The translations under genes and the position numbers were made by a program. DNA of 64,000 bases from DATJHM01 sp035493895 (lineage in GTDB: Bacteria; Chloroflexota; Ktedonobacteria; Ktedonobacterales; Ktedonobacteraceae), in contig DATJHM010000228.1 of NCBI GenBank assembly GCA_035493895.1, positions 1 to 64,000 on the forward strand. The letters run 5' to 3'. Of this stretch, positions 1-8,024 are shown in pieces; the stretch's first letter is position 1, and every line of letters starts with the position of its first letter. Under the pieces are notes generated by a model. It made no database searches, was not told where the DNA came from, and worked only from the letters and a program-made list of their open reading frames with translations.

Positions 1-300
1 ATGCAGGAGGCGTACAAAGCGATCGCTGATCCAACGCGGCGACGTATTTTGAAATATCTGCGCGGAGGAGAGCGGTCCGCTGGTGAACTGGCAGAACATG
101 CCGGTATCGGGCGAACAGCTCTTTCCCATCATCTCACCGTCTTGAAACTGGCTGATCTGGTGCGCGTGGAGCGACGAGGGCAATTTCAGATCTACTCGCT
201 CAATACGACAGTGTTTCAAGATTTAATGACCGAAATTATGGATTGGTTCGGTGGTGTCGAAACGAGCGAGACCACCAGTGAACAGGCATCTGAGCAATAA
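1..300 (+). CDS. ArsR/SdpR-family winged-helix repressor
   Basis: A 99-residue DNA-binding protein. It opens with the ADPTRRRIL segment typical of ArsR/SdpR regulators, followed by a helix-turn-helix around residues 27-55 (AELAEHAG-like helix, then TALSHHLTVLK recognition helix) and a wing at about 56-68. No ArsR metal-binding cysteines are present, which fits the SdpR-type autorepressor subgroup rather than a metal sensor. The ATG is the first base of the window, so the ribosome binding site cannot be seen and a slightly longer protein is possible. It sits 23 bp upstream of an SdpI-like gene on the same strand, as in SdpRI immunity operons. The partnership is inferred from that order. Confidence 0.85.
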   Translation: MQEAYKAIADPTRRRILKYLRGGERSAGELAEHAGIGRTALSHHLTVLKLADLVRVERRGQFQIYSLNTTVFQDLMTEIMDWFGGVETSETTSEQASEQ

Positions 301-323
301 AAGTCTCTGTCAAGGAGGAAACT

Positions 324-893
324 ATGGACCCCAGAGAACATTGGCGCGATGAACCGCCAGTCGGGACAACATCATCTGCACACGGGCTGTCTCTCAAAAA
401 TCTGGCCATTGTGATCATTGTATTACAGGTACTCATAGCCGCATTGACCTATCCATTTATGCCAGAGATGGTCCCTTCCCACTGGGATGCAGCGGGACAG
501 GTGAATGGGTATATGCCAAAGCTCTGGAATGCAGTGTTTGCGCCGGGCCTCAGCGTCCTGATTTTTCTTGTGATGAGAGGTCTGATAAGCAGTCCGCGTC
601 TGGGTAGCGTCGAAAGCCAACATGCGCTGAATAAATATGGGGATCGTTTTCTGATAGTCATATTGCTGTTTCTCCTGGTGCTCCAGGGGACAACCTCTGC
701 TTTTGCGCTTGGTTATAGAACAGATATTGTGTACGTGATCAATATAGCGGTCGCGCTGTTGTTGATCGTGCTCGGGAACTCTATGGGGAAGCTGCGGCGC
801 AACTTCTGGATCGGGATACGCACGCCATGGACGCTGGCAAGCGGCAGCGTTCGCTCTCCGCTGCCCTGGCAGAGGTTGCTACCTTGCGAGTAG
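324..893 (+). CDS. SdpI-family membrane protein, C-terminally truncated
   Basis: A 189-residue membrane protein with a strong ribosome binding site (AAGGAGG, about 313-319). It has four hydrophobic helices near residues 29-50, 67-88, 105-127 and 132-150. The PSHWDAAGQVNGY segment is the DUF1648 motif, and GIRTPWTL near residue 165 is the SdpI signature. In the family this motif is normally followed by a charged segment and two further helices. Here the frame instead continues into an unrelated SVRSPLPWQRLLPCE tail and stops. A deletion or frameshift has therefore probably removed the last 40-50 residues. Whether the shortened protein still confers immunity or signals to the upstream repressor cannot be told. 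Confidence 0.8.
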   Translation: MDPREHWRDEPPVGTTSSAHGLSLKNLAIVIIVLQVLIAALTYPFMPEMVPSHWDAAGQVNGYMPKLWNAVFAPGLSVLIFLVMRGLISSPRLGSVESQHALNKYGDRFLIVILLFLLVLQGTTSAFALGYRTDIVYVINIAVALLLIVLGNSMGKLRRNFWIGIRTPWTLASGSVRSPLPWQRLLPCE

Positions 894-934
894 CCTCCTG
901 AGTAGATAACAGGACAAGATGTAAACAGGTCGTG

Positions 935-969
935 CTTGTAGAGGTGGAGATAACCCCCACTCCTACAAG
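935..969. terminator. Imperfect hairpin between convergent genes
   Basis: CTTGTAG at 935-941 pairs with CTACAAG at 963-969, and GGTGG/CCAC extends the stem inward. It lies between the ends of the converging sdpI-like and kinase-like genes. There is no clean T-run on either side, so a terminator role is only suggested. Confidence 0.35.
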
Positions 970-987
970 AGGATAACGTTTCTTATC

Positions 988-1434
988 TTAACGTGGTGTA
1001 GTCAGATCTCGATGCGTTTCAAGATACATATGGAGAGTTTCTACCGAAGATTTGTCGGTATGATCCGGGTTTAAGATGTAGCGGCGGGTATCCTTCAAAA
1101 GCTTGCAGAGTAGCTTTACACCGTTTATCCTGGGATATTGTTGGTTGCCACGAAGACTGTTCAAGATGTGGCGACGAATGATACGCCATGCGGCTACAGG
1201 CCAGGAGATTTCAAGCAACACGATGCAATCAGCGTGATACAGCATAGGTTCCGTCCAAAAGAGATAGATACCTTCTGTGATCCATGCTGGTTGCTCAGCA
1301 ATGGTGATAATACTTTCCTGCTCCCTGTTCACCTTATCGAGATCATAGTGGGGAATGTGCAATCGAGACGCTATATCCTGTGCCAATGTTGTCTTTCCGC
1401 TACCAGGTGACCCAAGGATGTGTATTTTTACCAC
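988..1434 (-). CDS. P-loop nucleotide kinase-like protein (FlaR/topology-modulation type)
   Basis: A 148-residue protein that begins with a Walker A loop, GSPGSGKTT, at residues 8-16, followed by a short adenylate-kinase-like core. The HYDLDKV segment near residue 30 matches the substrate-side acidic motif of small P-loop kinases annotated as topology modulation protein or FlaR. A GTG start is preferred because AAGGAGAAACT lies directly in front of it. The C-terminus (ILNPDHTDKSSVETLHMYLETHR) resembles the LID/helical end of that group. Substrate and role are unknown. It converges with the sdpI-like gene. Confidence 0.7.
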   Translation of the reverse strand: MVKIHILGSPGSGKTTLAQDIASRLHIPHYDLDKVNREQESIITIAEQPAWITEGIYLFWTEPMLYHADCIVLLEISWPVAAWRIIRRHILNSLRGNQQYPRINGVKLLCKLLKDTRRYILNPDHTDKSSVETLHMYLETHRDLTTPR

Positions 1435-1489
1435 AGTTTCTCCTTCTGGTGATCACAGGTAGAAAGAGAAGTTTGTCAACAGAATATGT

Positions 1490-2161
1490 TTAAGGCGTGT
1501 TTTCCTGTTCCTTCTGCTCTTGCTCTTTCTGTTCCTGACGAAGGCGGCGTTTTTCTAATTGTAAACGGCGACGTTCGGCCTGCTTTTGTTGCGCCTCCGG
1601 ATCGGCATTGAGCAGGTTCATGGCTGCTTCTACGCCCTGTTCGAGAATCATGGGGAGAGCGTCGGTCGCCTGTGCCTCGCTGGTCGAGAGAAGGATGCGC
1701 TCGTCACCGGGGGGGACGCCGAGCACGTACTGAATGGTCTCCATACGATGATTGGCCGGGCGACCGATGCCGACGCGCAGGCGCGGAATGGCGTCCGTAT
1801 GGAGATGATGCGTGATATTGCTCAGGCCATTATGACCGCCAGTGCTCCCCTTGCCGCGCAGACGAATTTTGCCAACCGGGAGATCCAGATCATCATAGAC
1901 CACCAGCACATCCTCGGGCGAAAGTTTATACCAGCGGACAAGCTCAGAGACAGCCTCACCGCTAAGATTCATAAAGGTCTGAGGTTTGACCAGAACCACT
2001 TTTTCTGCACCAAGAGAACCGTTCGCGAGAAATGCGCGTCCACGCCTCTCCCAGTTCCAGCCATGCTTCTCAGCGAGTAAATCGACAACGCGAAAGCCAA
2101 CATTATGGCGTGTTTGAGCATATTGTGTGCCTGGATTACCCAGGCCGACGATAAGTTTCAT
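1490..2161 (-). CDS. pth: Peptidyl-tRNA hydrolase
   Basis: Releases peptides from peptidyl-tRNAs dropped by stalled ribosomes, in the cytoplasm. The core carries the family signatures: GLGNPGTQYAQTRHNVGF with the catalytic His near residue 19, PQTFMNLSG near 61, YDDLDLP near 90, and GGHNGLSNI near 108. At 223 residues it is about 30 longer than usual. The excess is a C-terminal tail of Gln, Glu, Arg and Lys (from about residue 190) that looks like a charged helix or disordered extension of unknown purpose. It starts 11 bp after the metallophosphoesterase stop, with a poor ribosome binding site, so translation may be coupled to that gene. Confidence 0.95.
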   Translation of the reverse strand: MKLIVGLGNPGTQYAQTRHNVGFRVVDLLAEKHGWNWERRGRAFLANGSLGAEKVVLVKPQTFMNLSGEAVSELVRWYKLSPEDVLVVYDDLDLPVGKIRLRGKGSTGGHNGLSNITHHLHTDAIPRLRVGIGRPANHRMETIQYVLGVPPGDERILLSTSEAQATDALPMILEQGVEAAMNLLNADPEAQQKQAERRRLQLEKRRLRQEQKEQEQKEQENTP

Positions 2162-2172
2162 GAAATTACATA

Positions 2173-3498
2173 TTAACGACCATACGACAGGCGGGTAGCC
2201 AGATATTTTGGGAGACCAGCCTCAATGATCTTCTCCTGTGTTTTCTCAATGTCATAAGGAACGCGATAAAACTGGAAACCACGTTCGGGATCGAAAATCA
2301 TAAAAGCCGCTTTGGGATTGCCATCGCGTGGTTGTCCCACACCACCCGGGTTTACAATGGCGCGATACCCCCTGGGAGCTTTCCAGGGGCCGTCCTCAGG
2401 TGGAATGATCATTTCATTCGTGATCGAGGTCGTATTTTGCGTCAGACCGAGCAGTGTCAGGAGTTCTTCGATCTCCTGATTGAGACGATCTTCTGCGTTG
2501 GCAATAGTATCCTCCGGCGTCACCTCTGCTGCTGATAGCAGTTCATCTTCTGATACCACCTCTACCACCGGTGGAGCGTCATCTTCGGCCTGATCAGGAG
2601 CCTGAGTATCTTGCGTAGAAGGGATCGTGGCCGGGCGATCAGGGACAAGACGAGCGGGAAGAGCGGCGAGGATCTCAGTATCCGCCGATAAGATGTCGAA
2701 CTCGTCATCATCGTTAGCATGCGTGACTGAGAGCATCTCCTGCTCATCATCAACGTGGTGCTGGATATCAGAGGCGTGCTCGAGCACATCGGGAGGATCG
2801 AGATGCGGCTCTGTGTCCAGATGTGCTTCATCCGCCGAGGATGTAGCGGCCTGGTTATTTTGCAGGGTGTGACGTACGACCACCAGTTTCTGTGTTTCGT
2901 CGTCATCTTCCTCAGCTTCAGGCAAAGGTTGCAGATCTTCGGGCGTCAGCTCAATGCCAGCCAGTTGTTGTTGTGCGTCGGATAGAGGAATAGTGGGAGT
3001 ATTGGCAATATCGGGTTGTTGAAAGATCACCGGGACATGGGTATGACCGACAAAACAATAGAGAGAATTGAAGTACTCGAAGCTGCGTTCGGCAAGCACT
3101 TCGCTGGTCAGATATTCCCAGAGAGGGCCATAAGGGCTACCATGGACGAGTGTGCATATGTCCTTCTCAATACGCTCGGGGAGATTGATAAGAAAGTCGC
3201 GATTTTCGTCAGAGAGTTGTTTGGCCGTCCATTCAGCAGAAACGCGAGCGGCCTCGCTGAAGTCTTCTAAACTGATTTTGCCAACGGCGGCCCAATCGTG
3301 ATTTCCGGCGATAATCACATCAGTACGGGCGCGTAGCATATCAATACATTCGTTAGGGTTTGGACCATAGCCAACCAGATCTCCAAGAAACCAGATCTGC
3401 TCGATTGGCTCTTGCTGAGCCAGTTCCTCAATTTTTGCCAGAACCGCTTCTAACGCTTCGAGATTGGCATGTATATCAGTAAAGATGGCGTAGCGCAT
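2173..3498 (-). CDS. Calcineurin-like metallophosphoesterase with acidic insert
   Basis: A 441-residue binuclear metal phosphoesterase. All metal-site motifs are present: FTDIHANLEAL at the start, FLGDLVGYGPNPNE near residue 38, AGNHDW near 64, LVHGSPYGP near 116, and FVGHTHVP near 150. The family normally closes with an INPGSVGQPRDG-type strand about 20-40 residues later. Here the equivalent VNPGGVGQPRDG lies near residue 387. Between them is a segment of about 200 residues rich in Asp, Glu, Ala, Pro and Thr, probably disordered. The fold is therefore split by a long acidic insert. The substrate is unknown. It is co-directional with pth, 11 bp apart. Confidence 0.88.
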   Translation of the reverse strand: MRYAIFTDIHANLEALEAVLAKIEELAQQEPIEQIWFLGDLVGYGPNPNECIDMLRARTDVIIAGNHDWAAVGKISLEDFSEAARVSAEWTAKQLSDENRDFLINLPERIEKDICTLVHGSPYGPLWEYLTSEVLAERSFEYFNSLYCFVGHTHVPVIFQQPDIANTPTIPLSDAQQQLAGIELTPEDLQPLPEAEEDDDETQKLVVVRHTLQNNQAATSSADEAHLDTEPHLDPPDVLEHASDIQHHVDDEQEMLSVTHANDDDEFDILSADTEILAALPARLVPDRPATIPSTQDTQAPDQAEDDAPPVVEVVSEDELLSAAEVTPEDTIANAEDRLNQEIEELLTLLGLTQNTTSITNEMIIPPEDGPWKAPRGYRAIVNPGGVGQPRDGNPKAAFMIFDPERGFQFYRVPYDIEKTQEKIIEAGLPKYLATRLSYGR

Positions 3499-3709
3499 TT
3501 CAATGTACTCTTATTCAAATTGATATAGCACGGGGTAGTGAAGCCATTTTATCATGTTTGTGCTCTCCTTACAATGGGGTGATGGGAGATCTTTGTGTGT
3601 CCGGGCCGTTCGTAGGCGCTACGGTTTGATTTGTAAGGTGCGAGTCTTCTGAGTACCATCGGGTGATCTCTTTGAACCTGTCTACGTTCCCACACCAGGC
3701 ATTTCGCCG

Positions 3710-4285
3710 TTACTCTTCTTCCAGTTCCAGATACACCTTCAAATAAATCTCGCGAACCGTCAAAGAAACTCCAATACTTTCAAGATCGATCACATCATCT
3801 TCATGTTCATACAAGAAATCTTCCCACTTATACGCGCCCACACGATGATAATGCCTCACCTGACAACGACGAGAGTCAACAAGCAAAATTTCCTGGATCG
3901 TAGGATAGCGTTGGTAGACATCAAGCTTTTCCGTTCGATCTGCTTTCTCTGTGGAAGGAGACGTCACTTCTACCACCACACTGGGAGCCTCTAACGCCTT
4001 TCCTCGTGTCCAATCAGCCGGATCACAAGAAACAGAAACATCTGGATAATACACACGGTTTTCAGTGAGTTGCAAAGCCCCATCGGATGTATAGACATTG
4101 CACTCTTGTGAACGCAATGCCAGAAAGAGTAAACCAACAATATTAGCTGCAATCTGCGAGTGTGCAGGGCTCCCACCTGTCATCATACGAATATCGCCAT
4201 CAATATATTCGTACTTATATTCAGGAAAAGCCTCGACCTGACGCCAATACTCATCAATTGTATATTTATGATGTGGATTAAACAT
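3710..4285 (-). CDS. Uma2-family (DUF820) putative endonuclease
   Basis: A 191-residue protein of the Uma2/DUF820 group, a PD-(D/E)XK-like nuclease fold that is greatly expanded in Cyanobacteria and Chloroflexota. Visible signatures are YTIDEYWRQVEAFPEYKYEYIDGDI at the N-terminus, YYPDVSVSCD near residue 95 with the PD, and APSVVVEVTSPSTEKADR near 118 with the E-V-xSP. The ATG at 4285 is chosen because AAAGGAGAGG sits 8 bases before it; an in-frame GTG two codons upstream is too close to that site. The cellular role of this family is unproven. It stands alone, with 200-bp gaps on both sides. Confidence 0.85.
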   Translation of the reverse strand: MFNPHHKYTIDEYWRQVEAFPEYKYEYIDGDIRMMTGGSPAHSQIAANIVGLLFLALRSQECNVYTSDGALQLTENRVYYPDVSVSCDPADWTRGKALEAPSVVVEVTSPSTEKADRTEKLDVYQRYPTIQEILLVDSRRCQVRHYHRVGAYKWEDFLYEHEDDVIDLESIGVSLTVREIYLKVYLELEEE

Positions 4286-4394
4286 TTTCACCTCTCCTTT
4301 ACCACTTTTGCAAAAGCCTTGAACATGCTCAGAAAACTCTATTGCCCCTTACACTAAGCATAACACATTCTCTCGAGGAACAAAACAACCTCAC

Positions 4395-5360
4395 TTATGG
4401 CTTCGGCGGTAGCAGCGGAAGCGCGAATCCCCAGTTCAGCAGGGCAACCGCATCCTTATTGCGTAAATCCTCGCTGCTACTATTCATCACCACCCCGAGC
4501 AACTCATGCCCGTTGCGCTGTGCCGCAAAGACCAGACAGTAGCCAGCTGCATACGTAAAGCCCGTCTTTACCCCAAGCATGCCGGGATAGCTGACCAGCA
4601 GCGTATTCGTATTCGTCCAGGAATAGGCGGCGTGCGTGGCGGTTGCCGGGATAGCATAGTGATCGGTATGCACAATTTTGGCGAAGAATGGGATGCTCAA
4701 TGCGTACGTAGTCAGACGGGCCAGATCGTTGGCGCTCGTATAGTGTTCCGCGTCCTCCTCCGACGTCAGGCTCAGGCCATCGGGACTGGCATAGTGGGTC
4801 TGGAAGAGACGTAGATGATAGGCGAACAGATTCATGCGTTGCACGAAATTTTGTTCGTTGCCCGCCAGCGCATCCGCAATGGCCCAGGCTGCATCATCGC
4901 CCGATGGGAGCATCATTCCATAGAGCATATCCCCGAGCGGAATGGTATCTCCCAGGCGCAGATTAGCACTACTGCCACCTTCCGCGATGCGCTCGAGCGC
5001 ATCTTGATGAACCGTGACAGGCAGCGTTAAGTCGCCCGATTGAATCGCGATGAGCGCGGTCATGATCTTCGTCGTGCTCGCCATCGGACGCGATTCTACT
5101 GCATTCTTATCGGCTAAGACATTGTGCGTATTCATATCGATCAGATAATACTCTGAGGCAGAGACGGTGGGAGGCGTGCCGCGCGGCGTTAGCACGGGTT
5201 GAGGCGTGGGCGTGGGTGGAATAGGCGTTGGTGTTGGGAACGGGGGTTGACCTGCAAGTAACCTGTTTCCTGGCGGCGTAAAGGCCAGAAGAGGAGCGGC
5301 TATGAGCAGCAGAACGGCAATGATAATACAAATAATACCAAGTAGTGCGTGGCGTTCCAT
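4395..5360 (-). CDS. D-alanyl-D-alanine carboxypeptidase (S11, DacA-like)
   Basis: A 321-residue penicillin-binding protein that trims the terminal D-Ala from peptidoglycan stem peptides outside the membrane. Residues 5-28 form a signal/anchor helix, followed by a Pro/Thr-rich linker. The three active-site motifs of family S11 are visible: STTK (SxxK) near residue 94, SSAN (SxN) near 130, and KTG near 267. The usual C-terminal beta-sandwich domain and amphipathic anchor of PBP5 are absent, so anchoring is probably by the N-terminal helix. GAGGGATT precedes the ATG. A monocistronic arrangement is likely. Confidence 0.9.
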   Translation of the reverse strand: MERHALLGIICIIIAVLLLIAAPLLAFTPPGNRLLAGQPPFPTPTPIPPTPTPQPVLTPRGTPPTVSASEYYLIDMNTHNVLADKNAVESRPMASTTKIMTALIAIQSGDLTLPVTVHQDALERIAEGGSSANLRLGDTIPLGDMLYGMMLPSGDDAAWAIADALAGNEQNFVQRMNLFAYHLRLFQTHYASPDGLSLTSEEDAEHYTSANDLARLTTYALSIPFFAKIVHTDHYAIPATATHAAYSWTNTNTLLVSYPGMLGVKTGFTYAAGYCLVFAAQRNGHELLGVVMNSSSEDLRNKDAVALLNWGFALPLLPPKP

Positions 5361-5566
5361 CGAAAATCCCTCATTATAAAGATTTTTATCGTATTTTTAA
5401 GTGCTCTTGTAGGATTTTGTGGGCACACATCTTCTTCAGAAACACCAGGAGCTACAATTCTCGCTCGCGTCGCCTGAAGATACTGGAACTACTGCATATA
5501 CGAGAAAATCAAACAAAAGTAGGGGAGATAACCAGATGGCCTATCTCCTCTACACGTTCGTTTTGC

Positions 5567-7027
5567 TTATAGTCCTTGTGGCCAGCGGGTATGGTAGTCG
5601 GTGACGCGCTCGAAGGCATCGGCGACACGCAAAATGCGCTCTTCCTGAAATGCATTCCCGAGCAGTTGTAAACCGACCGGCAGACCCTCACTGAAGCCAC
5701 CTGGAATTGAGACGCCGCAGATACCAGCAAGATTGGCCGGGATGGTAAAGACGTCTTGCAGATACATCTGATACGGATCGGTAATCTCGCCCAGTTTGAA
5801 GGCAACCGTAGGAGAAGCCGGGCTCACCAGCACATCAAAGCGCTCAAACGCCTTCTCGAAGTCCTGACGGATCAGCGTACGCACCTTCTCTGCCTGTTTG
5901 TAGTACGCGTCATAGTAGCCAGACGAGAGCGCATATGTGCCAAGCATGATGCGGCGTTTCACCTCAGGGCCGAAACCATACTGGCGCGTCTTCTCCATCG
6001 CCTCCCACATATCATCGGTATCGCGATACGAATAGCCATATTTTACGCCATCGTAGCGAGAGAGATTAGCGCTTGCTTCGGCGGGTGCAATAATGTAGTA
6101 CGCGGCGACACCGTATTTTGTAGAAGGGAGAGAGACATTGCTCACTTCAGCGCCCAGCTCGCGCAGACGTTCGATACCCTCGCGTACCGTCTTGACGACT
6201 CCCAGCTGTGTGCCCTCGACCCAGTACTCTTCCGGCACCCCAATACGCATCCCCTTGAGTGAGCCCGTCAGCGCCGTCGTATAGTCAGGGACGGCATTGG
6301 GCGAACTGGTGCCATCGCAGGGATCATGTCCGGCAACGGCCTGAAGCAGGAGCGCGGCATCGTGCGCATCGCGAGCGAAAGGGCCAATCTGATCGAGCGA
6401 AGAAGCGAATGCCACCAGACCGAAGCGCGAGACCCGGCCATACGTCGGCTTTACCCCGACGACATTACAGAGCGAAGCCGGTTGACGGATCGAGCCGCCC
6501 GTATCACTGCCATACGAGCCCATTGCCATGCCCGCCGCCACCACCGCCGCGGAGCCGCCGCTACTGCCACCCGGAGCCCGCTCGAGATCCCAGGGATTAT
6601 GCGTCGGGAAGAAGGCCGAGTGCTCGGTGGAAGAACCCATCGCGAACTCGTCCATATTCGTCTTTCCCACCATCACAATGCCCGCAGCGTTCAGCTTATT
6701 CATGACCGTTGCATCATACACCGGCTTGAAATGTTCCAGCATGCGAGAGCCGCAGGTCGTCGTAATATCCTTCGTGCTGATCAGGTCTTTAATCGCAATA
6801 GGAATGCCTGTGAGAGGCGAGAGATTCTCATTGTTGGCAATGCGTTGATCAGCCGCGCGTGCCTGCGCAAGCGCGAGCTCATCGGTGACCAGCGTAAACG
6901 CCTTCACACGCGGCTCAACCGCGCGAATGCGGTCAAGATGCGCCTGAGTCAGCTCGACCGAAGAGATTTTGCGTGCGCGTAGTAGAGAAGCTGCCTCATG
7001 GATCGTTAATTGATAGAGTTCAGTCAT
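5567..7027 (-). CDS. gatA: Asp-tRNA(Asn)/Glu-tRNA(Gln) amidotransferase subunit A
   Basis: The glutaminase subunit of GatCAB, which converts misacylated Glu-tRNA(Gln) or Asp-tRNA(Asn) to the correct amide form. The 486-residue product carries the amidase signature with GGSSGGSAA near residue 147 (nucleophile and cis-Ser) and the catalytic Lys in AIKDLIST near residue 78. The ATG at 7027 was chosen over an upstream in-frame start because it begins the conserved MTELYQLTIHEA and GGAGGGAG in the end of gatC lies just before it. It follows gatC after 4 bp. gatB is not in this window. Confidence 0.96.
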   Translation of the reverse strand: MTELYQLTIHEAASLLRARKISSVELTQAHLDRIRAVEPRVKAFTLVTDELALAQARAADQRIANNENLSPLTGIPIAIKDLISTKDITTTCGSRMLEHFKPVYDATVMNKLNAAGIVMVGKTNMDEFAMGSSTEHSAFFPTHNPWDLERAPGGSSGGSAAVVAAGMAMGSYGSDTGGSIRQPASLCNVVGVKPTYGRVSRFGLVAFASSLDQIGPFARDAHDAALLLQAVAGHDPCDGTSSPNAVPDYTTALTGSLKGMRIGVPEEYWVEGTQLGVVKTVREGIERLRELGAEVSNVSLPSTKYGVAAYYIIAPAEASANLSRYDGVKYGYSYRDTDDMWEAMEKTRQYGFGPEVKRRIMLGTYALSSGYYDAYYKQAEKVRTLIRQDFEKAFERFDVLVSPASPTVAFKLGEITDPYQMYLQDVFTIPANLAGICGVSIPGGFSEGLPVGLQLLGNAFQEERILRVADAFERVTDYHTRWPQGL

Positions 7028-7031
7028 ACAG

Positions 7032-7322
7032 CTACTCTCCCTCCAGAACGGCATTCACCTTGAGATACTCATCTTCCTGGTCGGGGGCATTCGCCAGAAG
7101 CGCCTGGGGAGGATAAGAAGGCCGGGGGGCGTCGAGCCGGGTAATATTCGTCAGGCGTGAAGCGTGAGCAGTGGGGGAGACATTGCTCACATCCGCCTCC
7201 TGAAGAATCTTAATATTCTCCAGGATTACAGAGAGTTGGCTGCCAAAGGTCTCAATATCCTCTTCACTCAGACCCAGGCGCGCGAGTTTTGCGACATTTT
7301 GTACTGTCTCACGATCAATCAT
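7032..7322 (-). CDS. gatC: Asp-tRNA(Asn)/Glu-tRNA(Gln) amidotransferase subunit C
   Basis: A 96-residue stabilising subunit of the GatCAB complex. The opening MIDRETVQNVAKLARLGLSEEDIE and the TAHASRLTN/APRPSYPPQALLANAPDQEDEYLKV segment that wraps around GatA are typical. Length is normal. AGAGGACACCT precedes the ATG. It ends 4 bp before gatA on the same strand, so the two are surely co-translated. Confidence 0.95.
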   Translation of the reverse strand: MIDRETVQNVAKLARLGLSEEDIETFGSQLSVILENIKILQEADVSNVSPTAHASRLTNITRLDAPRPSYPPQALLANAPDQEDEYLKVNAVLEGE

Positions 7323-7353
7323 AGGTGTCCTCTTGAATCTCCTACCTACCAGT

Positions 7354-7426
7354 GGGTAGTAAAGCTACCATCGAATATAAAATCTCCTACCAGCAGCGGG
7401 TAGTAAAGCTACCATCGAATATAAAA
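7354..7426 (+). repeat. 29-bp direct repeat copying the acyP 3' end
   Basis: Positions 7354-7382 and 7398-7426 are identical over 29 bp. The second copy contains the last codons and stop of acyP (read on the minus strand). The first copy is the same piece repeated in the space before gatC. Each copy contains GGTAG-TAAAG-CTACC, a 5-bp hairpin. This looks like a small tandem duplication. Confidence 0.85.
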
Positions 7427-7705
7427 GCCAGGAAAGAGCTCGGTCGGTTCGCGCCAGGAGGTCGAGACCTCTTCAACTTCAGAGGCCGATGGACCCTGGC
7501 GAAGCAGAACGAGGAGCCCTTCAAGGGCAGGGCGAGCTCCCTGGGCGACCACTTCAACGCTGCCGTCGCTCGCATTGCGTACAAATCCACGCAGGCCGAG
7601 GTTGAGAGCTTTGTGGACAACGAACTGGCGGAAGCCGACGCCCTGCACAAAGCCGGTCACCCGGGCAAATAGTTCTTCGGATGTGTGTTGATTGCTCTGG
7701 CTCAT
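7409..7705 (-). CDS. acyP: Acylphosphatase
   Basis: A 98-residue acylphosphatase that hydrolyses carboxyl-phosphate bonds in small acyl phosphates. Catalytic motifs are present: RVTGFVQGVGFRQF with the phosphate-binding loop and Arg near residues 15-27, and the catalytic Asn in GFVRNASDGSVEV near residue 43. The C-terminal FYIRW is close to the family's usual end, although the sequence encoding it has been duplicated downstream. It is the first of the minus-strand run that continues with gatC-gatA, but the hairpin-containing repeat separates them. Confidence 0.93.
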   Translation of the reverse strand: MSQSNQHTSEELFARVTGFVQGVGFRQFVVHKALNLGLRGFVRNASDGSVEVVAQGARPALEGLLVLLRQGPSASEVEEVSTSWREPTELFPGFYIRW

Positions 7706-8024
7706 GACCTACATATTAGCATACTCTTAGCTGAGAGCATAGTCCTGGCATCTTCTTAACTGAGAGCATAGTTCTGTGAAAAACGTATATCATAGACAGA
7801 AATGGAATCGTGGGTGAACATCAGTACTGGTAGAAAAGGCATAGGACTTAGTTTCTAGGAAAATATGGTACGGAATGCAACAAAAAAGATTGCAAGAACG
7901 TAATTATAAGAGATAGTGCCGCATTTTGTGATAACATAACTATACTGAAGTGTTCTTCTTAGAATAACAAGAGAAGATCTATGAAACTGTTCACCTCACA
8001 TAGAACCTCATTGGGGAGATACGA
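7706..8024. promoter_or_regulatory. Divergent intergenic region with 23-bp direct repeats
   Basis: The region between acyP (minus) and moxR (plus). Two near-identical 23-bp copies of TCTTAGCTGAGAGCATAGTC-type sequence lie at 7725-7747 and 7754-7776, 29 bp apart centre to centre. They differ at two positions. The spacing and the location in front of acyP suggest a regulatory site or a small duplication. The remainder, to 8024, is AT-rich with no obvious gene. Confidence 0.45.

Noticed and set aside
1586..2080. A 164-codon plus-strand frame opposite pth
   Set aside because: The reverse-strand shadow of pth, which has all its catalytic motifs. The same applies to many long frames opposite gatA, the redox cluster and the CheA gene.
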